A DNA stretch of 64,000 bases from Micropterix aruncella (GCA_944548615.1 OX155961.1:32476616-32540615), one strand, 5' to 3'. Shown: positions 34,870 to 47,008, numbered from the stretch's first letter. Numbers and translations: made by a program. Notes: generated by a model not told the origin, from the letters alone.

Positions 34870-35060
34870 AGACTCAGATTCAGATTCATTTTATTGGTAT
34901 AATAGAATACAAATCATACATACAGTTGAGCAAACATTTTTTCTATCATAATGGAAGCGTTAGGAAATATTAGATCAAGGAAATAAAAATAAAAAAGATA
35001 ACGAAATAAAATACAAAGATAGTGTAAAAGCGAAAATACAAGAGAAATGCAATGATATAA
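34870..35060. repeat. Dispersed repeat, second copy (TTTTATTGGTATAATA type)
   Basis: Related to 190-400: same CAGATTCATTTTATTGGTAT start and CTATCATAATGGAAGCGTTA segment. Confidence 0.6.
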
Positions 35061-35879
35061 TTTACACAATTACAAGGTAAATAATTAATTTTCTTTCATC
35101 ATAGATCTTTAAACAGAGACATTTCAGGCGTATCAAGCGGCACACGCGTTATTGTCCGGATCTATATTATTTCCTAATTAAGTTTTATTAATCATGATAA
35201 ATAAATGTTTCATTATATAATATCGGTCTCTCAATCAACTATGTATAATATATATAAATTTTATTATTAAAAATAAACTACTAATTTTTCCTGGTTTACG
35301 AGTATTTTGCGTTTTGGAGATAATTGTGTTGTTCCATTATTTCTCATTTTATATCTTAACAATACGTAGAAAAAACTTCTTCTATCGAAAATATACCTAT
35401 CTTTCGGCGTTTGGTGAAGTTTGAACATAATACCTACACGCTTATATTGCAAGTAGATTAATGACGCAAAACTCCATATATGAATGTTTTGAAATAATAT
35501 TTGATAACATGATATAAATAATATTATCGGTTGTAAATGATTATAAATGTCAGTCTGGTGAGTGATAATCATTTGACTTTCTAACCTTAACCTTGCCAAG
35601 TGTATAATACGATGTGGATAAAACTGGACTACCTAACGATCATTTCTAAAATAAATCTTCAAGTTTTTAAAGATAAAAGTAATTTAAATACGCGTATAGG
35701 AATCGCTCTCTCGCCAATAGGGATTTTTTATGGGGCGGTCGGTCGCTGCTTAGGAAGGCTTGGCAAGCCGCTGCGGGTACCACACGAATAGGATGAGAGA
35801 ATTTCAGTTCATACTTCATTATAACATAACAGGCGGTTACTGCGTTGTAACCTAACTTACAAATGCAGCTGGTAGCGAA

Positions 35880-36150
35880 CGGTTTCGTGCAGCTTGGGCC
35901 ACAAGATACACTTTGTTCTCAGATCGGCTCAACTCATGATTCCACTCCTATTCAGAAGCCTCCTCGTGCGGAAGACTACCCCGGGTAAGACTCGCGTCTC
36001 AGGCCGCACGGCTGGTGAACCGGTTTCTCCTGGTGGAAACGCATCCCGGCGCTACTGAACGGTTTGCGCACCATTCGGAGACGTCTATCGGTTGTGCACT
36101 CTGACTAATTGCTGAAGGAGTCTGGAAACTATAGAAATATACAGTATATT
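35880..36150 (-). mobile_element. Family A, 3'-half copy
   Basis: Inverted relative to the array. On the minus strand it matches from GACTCCTTCAGCAATTAG to GTATCTTGTGGCCCAAGC, close to the array version. The 5' half is absent. Confidence 0.7.
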
Positions 36151-36539
36151 TCTATAGTCTCTAGTTAAAAAAAAACAGTAAAAAAACGAAATGAAAACAA
36201 CGACAAAATAAAAGAATAAACTACATATGCTAGGCAATGTCACACGAAATAATTAGATCAAATTGAAAATAAATCAAAGTCAATGAAAATTTAATTTAAC
36301 AATGTAATCAAAAACATTAAAAATGCTAAGCGAGAAAAAATATGTCATTGACAGCTAGCTATATTTGACTTTTCCAGCGGTTGAAATTTTCAAAATTTGA
36401 CAGCGTTGCAAATGTGTGAGCTGCGTCGAACTAGATGTACCTGAAATAAGTAGATACGACACACATGCACTTCTCAATAAAAAATATGTATATACTCGTA
36501 TCTATCTATCTGTCATAAAATGTTAAGCTGTTATTTGGT

Positions 36540-36694
36540 AACCCAGCGAAGGGTTACTAATCTTTATTGGGAAATTTCACAATGGGCTAGTTTATTATCT
36601 TAAGACCAACGATTTAATCTCTTACAACCAACCCTACCTGCATTCGATCGATAGAATTCAAAAGCAATTAGGTTAATTTTATCCCAACGGATAA
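36540..36694 (-). mobile_element. tRNA-like SINE, partial
   Basis: Matches the tail half of the SINE at 57460-57670 (CTTACAACCAACCCTAC and GCATTCGATCGAYAGAATT). Its head is cut where the Harbinger-like MITE begins. Confidence 0.6.
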
Positions 36695-37238
36695 AGGTAC
36701 GTTTACACCTACCGACACAGTGCGTGCCAGACAAGTACCGTGGCAGACACCGACAGAAACCGTTTATTTACATCTAGCGTGCCAGAAGTGTGCCGTGTCA
36801 GACATCGACAGACACTGTCGTCGGCGTCGGACGCGGCGACTCACCGGCAGTTACTGAATAGCTTTAGTAGAATAAGTCCCTTATATTTTTGTTGGAAATG
36901 TAACATACTCACTATATTTTTTATCGCTTAAATCATATATGAATTTACATTCCCATTCAACTTCCATTAATTTTTCGTTATCCATTGCGTAATAAGAAAA
37001 CAAACGACGTCTGCATGGTTACGATGCTCTATTCACACTGTCCGGCAGGTACGCACAGACACGTACAGACACGAACCGCGCAGACAAAGTATTCTTTCCG
37101 TGAATACCTGCCCGTGTCTGTCGGCGTCTGCGCGGCCGCGTTACGATATAATATATCAATACCTGTATAGAAGATTATTATTTTGTCTGTCACGGTACTT
37201 GTCTGGCACGCACGGAATCGATAGATGTAAATGTACCT
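36695..37238. mobile_element. PIF/Harbinger-like MITE, 544 bp
   Basis: Terminal inverted repeats of about 55 bp: left AGGTACGTTTACACCTACCG, right AGGTACATTTACATCTATCG (as reverse complement). Both then share GTGCGTGCCAGACAAGTACC. Flanked by TAA on both sides (36692-36694 and 37239-37241), the Harbinger-type 3-bp duplication. The interior is GC-rich with many CAGACAC motifs; no transposase. Confidence 0.85.
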
Positions 37239-37670
37239 TAATTGGTTAATTTTATCCCTAATTTTATTATTATCCGATACTTTTAGTTTGGCAATTGTGG
37301 TTTACTAAGCAATAGTGAGTTTAAACAAATTTGATTTGTGAGCGATATCAATGTGCTTCAGGGATGAATTCAAATAGAAAGCAAAAAACGCAACATACGC
37401 ATTTATATAATCAGTAACGTAAAAATGGGTGCCCAGATACGTTTGAGCGGTATTGTACCTATACGGTATAACAAACACGACTGCGATGCATCCAAAAAGG
37501 AAACGCCCAAAGCGGAGTTTATTTATGGGGCGCATTTTCGGGCGGCCGAAGAGTCGGGAAGCTGACAATAGTAATTTTCACGCTGGCACAGGTCCAACTA
37601 AGGTTTGCTTGCTACTCCGTACGCGAGATACCCCCCAATCCGAGAAGTAAGTGCCATCATTCTTCAGTGC

Positions 37671-37808
37671 AATCCGCTCTCCGCGTTTTTATGCAGCTTG
37701 GCCTTGGCAGGTCAACTAGGCAACACTGGGCTCGATTGCGTTTCTTCGTGAACTAACATCGGAAATTAGTTCGTGTGAACGAGACAAGGCAATACGCAAG
37801 AGCGGAAT
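37671..37808. repeat. Small foldback repeat
   Basis: AATCCGCTCT and AGAGCGGAAT at the ends, and GTGAACTAAC...TTAGTTCGTG in the middle, are inverted repeats. Possibly a tiny MITE; no clear target duplication. Confidence 0.4.
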
Positions 37809-38373
37809 GTGAAATGAAATGAACGGTTGTCACTTTTTCGCATTAAAACTTTTATTTATTTTTTAATTTTTTATTTAATAAGCATTTTTAAAAATACACT
37901 TTTGAATAAAATCCAGCCAAGCCTAAGGCTTACCTGCTGAAGATTATGATAGGGTGACTTTCAGTGCGACTTTAGTGGCCATCTTGACCATATTATAATG
38001 CGTGAATCTTATTCGTATCATTTACACGTATGTTTCACTTTCACTTATTTTAAAGCTATTTTTATTTCTTTTTTGTAATTTTTTTAGTATTTTGTAAATT
38101 TAGAGAAATTGTATTGACTATATGAGGGATTAGCCAATTCAATCTTCTTGTTCCATAAAGGTTGCGAAAAGGAGGGACGAGTAGCCGATCATTTTGTATT
38201 TCTCTAGTGCTGTGTTTATGTTGGACATAAATTCGGAATTCGTCAGTCTCGAAATATTGAACTGTCAATCTATAAATAAATAGTATATTAGCAGGTAATG
38301 GGAAATGGCGGTAAGGTCAGATGGGGACAAGGCCGCTCAGCGGTATTTTTCTCTGTTGCGTATTTTTTTTTAC

Positions 38374-38595
38374 TGCTTCCAGATGGTCCAGCTTTATTGG
38401 CTCTGGTTTTATGACACTGACACTTTTTTCGTGTTCGAAGAATTCGACCATGTTACCTCGCTCATCCAGTATGAAGGCGCTCAGAGGAATGTTCATATCT
38501 GAATTATCAGAATCGTAGACCTCTTCTTTAATGACAACATTTTCCTCAATCTTGACAGTCGCGTTGCTGTAATCGTCCACAATTAGCTCACTCAT
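38374..38595 (-). CDS. Candidate first exon of an acidic protein
   Basis: ATG at 38593-38595 with A at -3. It reads 74 codons to a possible donor (GCA then GTAAAA at 38371-38373) in phase 0, or 92 codons to a stop at 38317. The product is acidic with repeated KIEE/IKEE/IKPE motifs (VKIEENVVIKEEVYDSD, then VIKPEPIKLDHLEA). These resemble SUMO-acceptor-like motifs in linkers of insect zinc-finger or DNA-binding proteins. No domain is recognised and later exons were not found, so it could be a relic. Confidence 0.45.
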
Positions 38596-38729
38596 CTTTG
38601 TATGAAGTAACTGACTATTTTAAAGTTGAATGATCGCAACTGCAGTGGCGTGGTATACGATTTGTTGACAACTGTCACTTCAACAAGTTGGCTTTGTTTG
38701 TTGAAAGTGATATTAATGTGGTTTTTACT

Positions 38730-38907
38730 AATGCCTTTACAAAAAAAAAATATTTATTGGATGCTTACAGTTACAGCTGTGGAAGAGACTAAGGGGGGGG
38801 GGGGGGGGGTTGAGAGAACTAAGTCACAGGCTAAGGGGGGTCGCGTAAGATTTTTTTTAAATTTTACCAAAAAGGGGGTTGCGATATTAAAACCGCTGAA
38901 AATACTG
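38730..38907. mobile_element. hAT-type MITE, right-end copy
   Basis: Homologous to 32270-32457, with an expanded G run (about 38796-38809). Right end AACCGCTGAAAATACTG; left end not recognised. Confidence 0.6.
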
Positions 38908-38919
38908 AACTAGACCATA

Positions 38920-40920
38920 ATAATAAGGCTACTTGACAAAATATGTATTGCAAATATATTTAAAAAAAAACCCTAAAATATACTACCCCTTCTGAAACAG
39001 GATTTCCTAGATGTTCCAAGCAAACACATTAAAACTGCAATAAAATTGTTCTTTATAACGTAAAAGTTTATATCCTTACATGTTACTTATCGTTGTTTTC
39101 CATATCTGTCGATGTTTTTGCGTCTCGCTCACGTCCCCCGCGCTAAACCCAAAAAATGCATGTTTAAATTTATTACAGGAGGATGGTATAAAATATCTAA
39201 AATCTAATCCACAATAAAACTTCGTATGATAAATACGCACTGTCTCTATATTTTATTGTATAAGCATGGAAAGTTATTTCCGAGTAACATCCCCTCGAAA
39301 GATAAATACAGACATCAATTCTTATTTATTTTGTTACTATAGTAAAGATCGAAAATATCGAGGTCAGACTGTAACGCGGCAAGGATTTGAAGAGTTAAAT
39401 TCAGATTTTTAATGATCCCAATATGAAGCCGTCACCAAGTGGTATTGACCCTAAAAACTGTGAAATCGGTGGTAGGCACACTGGTTTGTTTTGATTCGAT
39501 TTGCGTACAGTACTCTTTTGTACTCCTCTTCTTCCCGCGTAGCGCAATAAAAGAGATGGCGATAGGTAAGAAAATAAAGGAATTTTGGTCATCAATTGAG
39601 GATCATTTTTTTTGAAGTGATAATAAGGCTTATTTTCATAAATGAGTTTCTAAAGGTTTTATGTACTTCTTTGGAGCTGGAGACATCGGTAAAAAGAAAT
39701 TTCTAGAAAGCGATTCAAAAACCTTTTTTTGCAGGGGTAAAATATGAGCATTTTAAAATTGATACATCTGTGAGGGACCACCCCTCATTAGACTCCAAGT
39801 TGTGCGGTGTGAGGTGGTGGTGTCAACTTGCGGGTTATCACCGTATTAAAAGTCGATTTTAAGTATATCAGAAGGTGTTTATTGAAAGTTAGATATTGTC
39901 AGTATGTAACGCTTCCCGAATAGGTTGTGTTTTGACGCGAGGGTGTTGGTGCGCGACTGAAGTTACGAGGGTATCGATGAGGATGTATTTGTGCTCCTAG
40001 TATCTCGTACTGGGCACTGCTCAAGTCTGTGGGATTGCAGACTGATGCTTCTCGCCTCGATAAGGAAAGGAAGGAAAAGGTAACCGAGAAGCCGGGACAC
40101 CGAAGTGTGCCGTCGCTATCTTGGGGACGTGATCACTCGAGGAATGATACTTTGGTTGCTTTTCCCCCGGTTTATATAGGCCGATAAATGATGCAATCCA
40201 AAATATTCCGAGTAAAAGTATTGTTTCATCGTGCTGATTCATCGCTGCACGAGGTAAAATAATAGCTGAATTGTGTCAGTGTATTTCCCTGGCAATCAAT
40301 GCATTTGTTGATTGCATGTGGCGGTACTTAAGGGCCGTTTCACAACATCCATAGATACTCTTTGATTCTGTGTAATGTGAGATTTTTGTCGAGGAACCAA
40401 TTATTATAAAATTGTCATTGTTGAAATTACAATGGAAGAGTTTGTTAAACCGATACATTTACTTTAAAAGTATTGTTTTTATTAAAACTCCCACTTTTAT
40501 ATTAACTAAACTAAGATATTAAAAGTAGATTTTTATCTATAATCATTAGTTTGCGATTAAAGTTTGCAACTTACAATTATTTCTTTAATATAAACATAAT
40601 GCTTAGGAAACGTTTTATGAATAAAAATATTCATCCTGAAAAAAACTATTTTTGCTGATTTATCATTTAGAGAAAACGGTCCTTAATTACATACAAATAA
40701 AGGGATTTTTTACCTTTCCCAGGAGGAAAAATGTTGTAGACGCCTTTGTTTTTGAACATCAATTTTGAGACGTTTAAGACAATTTCCAAATTGAAGTCTT
40801 TCTGTGTTTATTCCTACGCGATAGCGCCAAAACTATTCATCCGATTGAGCTGAAATTTGTCATGCAGGCATCATTTGCTTATGGTAAGGGTTGAAAAATT
40901 GTGGTTCAAATCGTTCCACC
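38920..40920. other. Interval without a supported gene
   Basis: The best open frame is minus 40021-40242 (73 codons, hydrophobic start ILLLGIFWIASFIGLY), but it has no homology I recognise and no clear donor. TATATAAA at about 40175 (minus strand) could be a TATA box. A CGATAGGT motif as in family F occurs at 39559. Confidence 0.4.
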
Positions 40921-40924
40921 AGGG

Positions 40925-41575
40925 TGCGCACTAGTTATATTTTAATCTGGAAATATTGGACTTACGGCGACTGCTCTTGAAATGACCATCGGCCATCCGA
41001 TCCTGGGTAAGAGGCGGGCAAAGGACGCCATGGTCCGCGATAGATTCGGTATTCACCGTTTCACCGCTTCGTAAGGGAGAGGACCGCGCAAGCGACCTCG
41101 AACTCGGAACCAATCGAGAGACCGGAGAAATCTGGTCACAATTGGAAGTAAGGGCGCGAGTGCCGGGCCCGCCAGGTAATCATTACTGGCTATCTCGCGG
41201 TAAGGCGTTGGTCTCTTACGGGTTGTGGCGTAGCTAGACGGCGGATTGTTTTTGTCCAAAGTCTTCTACGCTCACTCCAGGGAGATAGAACGACTAATCG
41301 TTAAAACTCCCTGTGGTGACGGGCTCGCCCGTTGTAGTCGACAACCCAAGTTGTTAGTCAGAGTGCACAGTCGATTGGCTTACGCCGCACGGTGCGCAGA
41401 CCGTCCAGGAGCGCCAGAAGGTTGATTCCCAGGGGAAACTGACCAAAAGGCCAGAGTCCTACCCAGGCTCGCACTTCATGCGTGGAGGCCGTCGGATAAG
41501 TGTTGACCCGTGAGTGTGACCAATCCTGAACAGAATGGGTCTTCGTGGCCAACTCAGCAAGGGTCCATTAACCCC
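40925..41575. mobile_element. Family A copy with inverted 5' half
   Basis: 40925-41352 is the 5' half on the minus strand, ending at the family terminus AACTTGGGTTGTCGAC. From 41353 the 3' half continues on the plus strand (AGTCAGAGTGCACAGTCGAT onwards to GGCCAACTCAGCAAGGGTCC). The intact relative at 55721-56362 shows both halves in one orientation, so this copy is internally inverted. Confidence 0.8.
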
Positions 41576-41639
41576 CATATACAAGCCACAGTAATAATAT
41601 GTAAATTCCGCCGTACATTTTAATCAAATACTAACACCG

Positions 41640-41835
41640 AGCCACACGAGACTAGCCGAGAAACGAACCGCGCCGCTCGAGGCGGTTATGTAACGGAACC
41701 CGAATGGGTTCGTCCGCCGGTTGAGAGAGGGCGCTCATCGATATAATAATGAAAATAATATTCAGATAAAATCAGTCCTTGACTACTTGCCGGGAAGATC
41801 TTGGGGTGACACAACCGATTTTTTACAATTTATCA
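41640..41835 (-). repeat. Family B segment, inverted copy
   Basis: The reverse complement matches array segment 6140-6310: GGTTGTGTCACC, CAAGGACTGATTT, GGACGAACCC and AACCGCCTCGAGCGGCGCG. Confidence 0.6.
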
Positions 41836-43030
41836 GTGTGTCAAGGTTGGTTTTCGCCGGTTTACATATTGAGCCATTTAGTTCCTAGGCTTAGCATCTT
41901 GGCTACGACTGCTACGAGAGATTCAAAAGGCCCACTAATACATAGGTCTATGAACATCTAAATAAGTCTAAAACGAATATGGCATTGTATGTGATAATAG
42001 GACAAGTAACTAATTAAAATGCGCAAAACTTTCCCTAGCGTCGTCAAGGGGTGACAAAAGTAATTAGGCAAATGAAATTTTGACAAAAAGCGTTCTCCTT
42101 AGGGGAGATGATTAGATGACGTCACAGCGCGTCAGGGCTGTCAAAAGTTATCATTTTCGCTAATAATTAAGGTTTCAAATCAATTAGCGGGCTGTAATGT
42201 AACGTGGCCGAGGCAGTTAACGTGGTGCGCAGTGCCGCAGTACGACCTACCTACGTACCTACCTACTACCCGTACGAGAGCGTGACAAACCGATATGCTA
42301 CTGGGAGTGGCGCCAGTACGATAGTTCGCGAGAAAAATGAACATGCGATAACTGAGAGTAAAACTAATGGGGGATATTAATTTAGTAATAAATTAATTAT
42401 CTCACACATAAAGTAGGATTGCCCACTATATCATTTACTATTTTTTATGTTCCACTAAAAAATATCGTTAATGCCTTGAAAATAAAAAAAGCTACAATTT
42501 GGATAAACTACAATTATTGGTTCTGCTCTTCTCCCAAAAATTATCGTTAGTGATATAAAAGTTAAAAAAAATGTTATGGGATTATATATGTATAATAAAA
42601 TATGGATATGGGATATGGGATATTGTATATTGTTATGTTATGTTATGGGATATTGTATAATTGTTTAATTATGATTATTTAATAACTAACCTGTTTTTGA
42701 TAATTTCGCCTATTCATATATTTTTATAACTGTTATATATTAATTTTGTTTTTATAACTGTTATACGTACGGGGTGTTATTACTGCACGGGCATTTTTTT
42801 GTGAGTGAATCAGTACAACGAAACAAACTTTTAATTTAAAAAAAATAGAAAAAACTAAAAATATATATTTTTTTAAATTCTTCTTTTTTTGTCTTTTTTT
42901 CGGTTGGTAAAATGTCACTGATATTGTTTATTTACGACTTATTACCTACCGCTAGATGGCGTAGCGCGTTCAAACGTTTCTCAAACCTTTATACACATTC
43001 ATTATCAGGAGGGGGGGGGGTTGGATTGGA
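41836..43030. other. Upstream interval of the signal-peptide exon
   Basis: Contains ATGACGTCA (CRE-like) near 42117 and an ACCTACCTACGTACCTACCT tract near 42247, then AT-rich DNA. No ORF of substance. Confidence 0.4.
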
Positions 43031-43037
43031 GGGCGGT

Positions 43038-43072
43038 GGGTGGGTGGGTTAACGTGGGGTGGGAGGGGTGGG
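43038..43072 (+). promoter_or_regulatory. G-quadruplex-prone G-rich tract
   Basis: Six G3-4 runs with mostly single-base loops (GGGTGGGTGGG, then GGGGTGGGAGGGGTGGG) about 600 bp upstream of the signal-peptide exon. Sequence fits a G4 consensus; any function is inferred. Confidence 0.5.
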
Positions 43073-43259
43073 AAAGGTATCGAAACTTAACTTTTTTGAA
43101 AATGGTTTTAATATTTTTTATTGTAAATTTAAAAATTTTAGGTTTTGAGATGTTGCGTGGCCGACACTATTTCCTATCAGATTTAGCATTAAAATGATTG
43201 AATCTAGAAGCGTTTTTTTTGATAAATAAAAAAGGTGATAATACAATATAAATTCCGTT

Positions 43260-43654
43260 CACTATTTATATTTAAGTTATTAAAAGTACGATTATGCGCT
43301 AATCGTACAGCTTCCACGCTTATTTCAGCGCTCGCATGCCGCAGTCTGTCGTTAGTGCCACTGCAGGCTGTACGCTTCGGGATAGCCGCCCGCGCCGTGC
43401 ACCTCCGCTTACACCCGACCGCGATATCCGCCGACATCGATTCCCAGCTGTCACTTTTGACAGATGTCAAATTGGGCCGATCGTCTCGGTCGAGTTTTGG
43501 CGCGCTTTTAGCGCGCCTTTTTCCCGCCCGGCGCAGAGGCCGGCCGACGAGGGAGGATAGTGCGGTACTTTTCGCGCGCTGACCGTCGCCTTGTTTACTT
43601 TTAGCACCGTGCCACCGTGACCTACCACTGGGACCTGTCGAGAGACACGCGAAC
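43260..43654 (+). promoter_or_regulatory. CpG-rich 5' region of a plus-strand gene
   Basis: A GC- and CpG-rich block in an AT-rich region (many CGCG, GCGCGC, CCGCCCGCG). It ends immediately before a signal-peptide exon, consistent with promoter plus 5' UTR. The long open frames on both strands here come from low stop density in GC-rich DNA. Confidence 0.5.
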
Positions 43655-43721
43655 ATGTACTTTCCTAATATATTTGCATTTTTAACTGCCAGCGGACTGC
43701 TGATTCTCGCCGGGAAAGTTG
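43655..43721 (+). CDS. Likely first coding exon with signal peptide
   Basis: ATG at 43655 (A at -3) starts MYFPNIFAFLTASGLLILAG, a typical cleavable signal peptide or signal anchor. The exon ends at 43721 with GTTG then the consensus donor GTGAGT (43722-43727), leaving phase 1. An in-frame TGA lies upstream near 43575 and no other in-frame ATG lies between. The product would be secreted or membrane-bound. The rest of the gene should lie downstream across a long intron, but no further exon was recognised, so the gene cannot be named. Confidence 0.65.
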
Positions 43722-43821
43722 GTGAGTGAAACTTTGCTGAATGCATGCGGTTTTCCAATCTGCGTTAAAAAATTAATTATTTTGCCAAAACGTTGACCTA
43801 TTGCAATCTTTTTTTTTATCG

Positions 43822-43975
43822 CAGGATGACAAAAATACTTCTTTATCACCCATTGGTTTACATTACAATATGCTTGAAACTTATAAATTAAATAGAGCAT
43901 AACCGGACAAAGAAATCAGAATGATTTATTTTGGATACCAACATTGCCCAATTAAAAGACTAAAGATATATATAT
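43822..43975. repeat. Local duplicate flanking the RTE fossil
   Basis: CAGGATGACAAAAATACTTC and the ACCGGACAAAGAA segment recur at 44737-44835; GGATACCAACATTGC and AAAGACTAAAGATATATA recur at 45217-45262. Confidence 0.65.
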
Positions 43976-44009
43976 ATATTATTCCTATCTTCCTCTTATA
44001 GTGCCTTTC

Positions 44010-44650
44010 CTACAGGAGGTTGGCTGTCAGTTCTGTGAAATTTTCCCTGTCTTGGGCCAAGCAAAATAATTTTTCTACGCTTGACATGTTTGTCCACTTT
44101 CGGATGTTGCGGAGCCAAGACTTTTTTCTTCTTCCAGCCCGTCGTTTACCGCAAACTTTCCCCACGATAATGAGCTGAAGCAGTTGGTATCGCTCATGTC
44201 TCAGCACGTGGCCCAGGTTCGCCACTTTCCTTTGCTTGATTAGGGGTAAAAGTTCGCGATCTCTGCCGACAAGTTGGAGTACTCTAACGTTAGAAACTCT
44301 CTGGATTCAGCTAATGCGGAGCATTCTACGGTAGCACCACATCTCAAATGCTTCGAGACGCTTCTGGCTGTCAGCGTTCAGGGTCCAAGCTTCGCTACCA
44401 TAAAACACCACAGGCCACACATAGCAATGGAGAATTCGTATTCGGAGCTTGATGTTAAGTTTCCGGCCGCATATTAACTTTTTCCATTTTCTTAAACGAT
44501 GCTCGGGCGATTTCAATCCGGGTACGATTTTTTTGTTCGCAGTCCCATTATTCGTTTACCTACCCACCGAGGTATTTATATCGACGGACTCGCTCTAAAT
44601 CTAGACCTGACAGTTTGATTATGGGGTTTAGGTCTTTTTTCTTTGATACG
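44010..44650 (-). pseudogene. RTE-like LINE polymerase C-terminus
   Basis: Minus strand in order: RRYKYLGG (about 44570), LRIRILHCYVWPVVFYGSEA, WTLN and RLEAFEMWCYRRMLRIS (44307-44516), then NLGHVLRHERYQLLQLIIVG and GKRRAGRRKKSWLRNIRKW (44010-44225). This is the thumb and C-terminal region of RTE/BovB-like retrotransposons. A frameshift separates the two blocks near 44226-44306. The RT catalytic core is missing. Confidence 0.8.
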
Positions 44651-44984
44651 ATAAAAAATTTGGTCTTCGACAATATTCCTATGATATTGATATGACGAAT
44701 ATTCTTATGATCAAATGCATTATACAGTAGTTATCACAGGATGACAAAAATACTTCTTTATTACTGTTGGTTTACATTACAATATCTTTGAAAATTGTAA
44801 ATTAAAAAGTTCGTAACCGGACAAAGAACAGGAAGGATTTATCACAAATTTGAAATAAAGCAATGGGCAATATATTAGGTATTGCTACCTAACCTATTTA
44901 AAAAAAACATACACACTAATAAATTCGATCATTTTAATGCTAAATCTGAAATCGTGCCGATTTATAATATATTTTTTAAAATTA

Positions 44985-45165
44985 TGTTGTTTTTATGATG
45001 GTTTTAAAAACGAATCTAACCTATCACCATATACGAGTACGTGTTTTTGACTGGTTTAAAGAAAATAACTTTACCTGCCGAAATGTAGGTGTTTGACGCT
45101 TCTTCAAATCTCTCTTATTTATTGAGTTACGGAATCAGCGTGGTGAATATAGACGGGTAACGTTA
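44985..45165. repeat. Family F repeat, inverted copy
   Basis: The reverse complement matches 28600-28790: AAGAAGCGTCAAACACCTAC and ATATGGTGATAGGTTAGA. Confidence 0.6.
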
Positions 45166-45609
45166 AAAAATCATTAATGTAAAACTGGTAGCAATATCTA
45201 ATAAATGCAAGCGATTGGATACCAACGTTGCTTAAATAAAAGACTAAAGATATATACATATTAGATTCCTATGATAACATCTTTTATTCTGTATTTATTG
45301 TTACCAATTTATTGTTTACATTTATTTTTTTACTACATACGAGGTATTCGCGACTGTACGGCACAGCTTTCAATCATGGCTTAACTCCGTATGTGAAACT
45401 AAACAAGAAATTTTTCTAAACATGAGTTTTTTCTTATGTTTTTTTTTTGAAAAACATGTTTTTGGATATTAGGAGTTATTTTAATTCAGAAGAAAATTCT
45501 GCATGACAAACTCAGTCGAACGTCATATAGAACCTTTTTTTAGGCCTTCGTTTTGTCTTATATAAAATAGTTAAATTATATAAAATACTCAAAATTGATA
45601 TACAGTAGG

Positions 45610-45930
45610 TCCAAGGACATATTGGGGGGGGGGGGGGGGTACAGGGGACACGTCCCCCGATTTTTTTTAGTAAAAAATAGAGTCGAGATAAAATTGAGAA
45701 TCAGGAAGAATTCGCGACTTTGTACCTAGTGTCAAGCACCTATCCGGGGTGGGGTAGGGGGGGGGGGGGAGGTGGGATAGTTGGAATTTAACCCCCGGAA
45801 GTCCGGTATATTTTCGTTTCATTATACGGACAAATTCAAGTTTGGTAGGTGCCGCGCGCGTTGTTTCAATGAATATCCCCCACTTCCCCCGAAACTGAAG
45901 TCTGGATACGTGCCTGAGTATCTTCGCATC
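45610..45930. repeat. Family D dispersed repeat, copy 2
   Basis: As at 1560-1800, with two long G runs (about 45624-45638 and 45758-45769). Ends AAGTCTGGATACGTGCCTG. Confidence 0.6.
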
Positions 45931-46429
45931 CAAGATGATTTAAGTCTTTCAGCATAAACTAGTCAAAATCCGTCGGCAAAAACCTTTTAATTGGAGGTCG
46001 ATTTTCTTTAACGAGCAAGAGCTGCCATACGAACAGACTGCCATACTGAAAATACATTTTCACCCATATGGTTCCAACTTTTATTAACTAATCCGAATTA
46101 AAATTAAAATCAGATCATCGAATGAACTTTTGAAATTGGACTTAATGCCGAATCTTTTAAAAAAAATATCCGGTTTGATAAATTCCTTCGCCAATTAGTT
46201 TTATTCATCGTTTTGGATGCTGACTAGAGCTCACGTACAAACCGATCCCAGCCCAGTGCTAGTGTTTTGAAAAGCACTTGGACAATGTACATTTAAACTT
46301 ACTACTAGTTTATTTAGTGTTTTCCAACGACAACAACATAGTATGATATATTATATCGTATGTATGTATATAATATAACATGATATATAATATTGACGGT
46401 GTAAAAGACAAATGACTTGAGCGCTATAA

Positions 46430-46580
46430 AAGTTAAAACTGATCCGATTTGAAAAATACTATCACTAATGGAAAGTTACATTATAGAGTAGTGCTATAGG
46501 CTATATTTTATTGTGATAAATATTAGTTTTCAATACGAAATCACGATATTTGTAAATCAAGTCGGTGAAAAGGTGCTTGT
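46430..46580 (+). mobile_element. Helitron 5' fragment
   Basis: In opposite orientation it matches the first 150 bp of the Helitron at 49638-54168: GATCCGATTTGAAAAATACT, GCTATAGGCTATATTTTATT and TTCAATACGAAATCACGATA. No 3' end found. Confidence 0.65.
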
Positions 46581-47008
46581 CTTATAGTCATAAAGTCAGT
46601 TTGCATTTATTTTTTTGCCGTTTTTTTGCGTCGGCTGGTAATTACTATGTGTTTATCTTCCCAATTATCTATTCAGAAATATTTTGGTATAAATCAGCCG
46701 ACAAAAAACACTATATTCTTCCTTAACGTAAAAATAATATGTTTAATCAATAATATATCCTTAGTATAATAATAATATTAATGATTTTTATATAGTACGT
46801 AATCAGTGATAGAAGGAAGTCCTTGGCCATTTTATACGATTGAAGCGGTATTGCCAGGTTAGTCAGGGGATAATTATATATTTATTGTTTTGAAAAAGGT
46901 TACAATGTATGTATAAAACACTTTAGTCGAAACCCACAAAGAGAGAATAGAATGTTGCTTGTTCTAACTACGGAATACGTTCAAATTTATTACATAGTAA
47001 CCTATTTT

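Noticed and set aside
40021..40242. Small protein with hydrophobic N-terminus, minus strand
   Set aside because: No homology, no firm splice donor and no supporting neighbour; noted only in the interval entry.
43204..43758. 184-codon minus frame over the GC-rich block
   Set aside because: Overlaps a promoter-like CpG-rich region and a better plus-strand exon; basic, low-complexity product typical of antisense GC-rich DNA.
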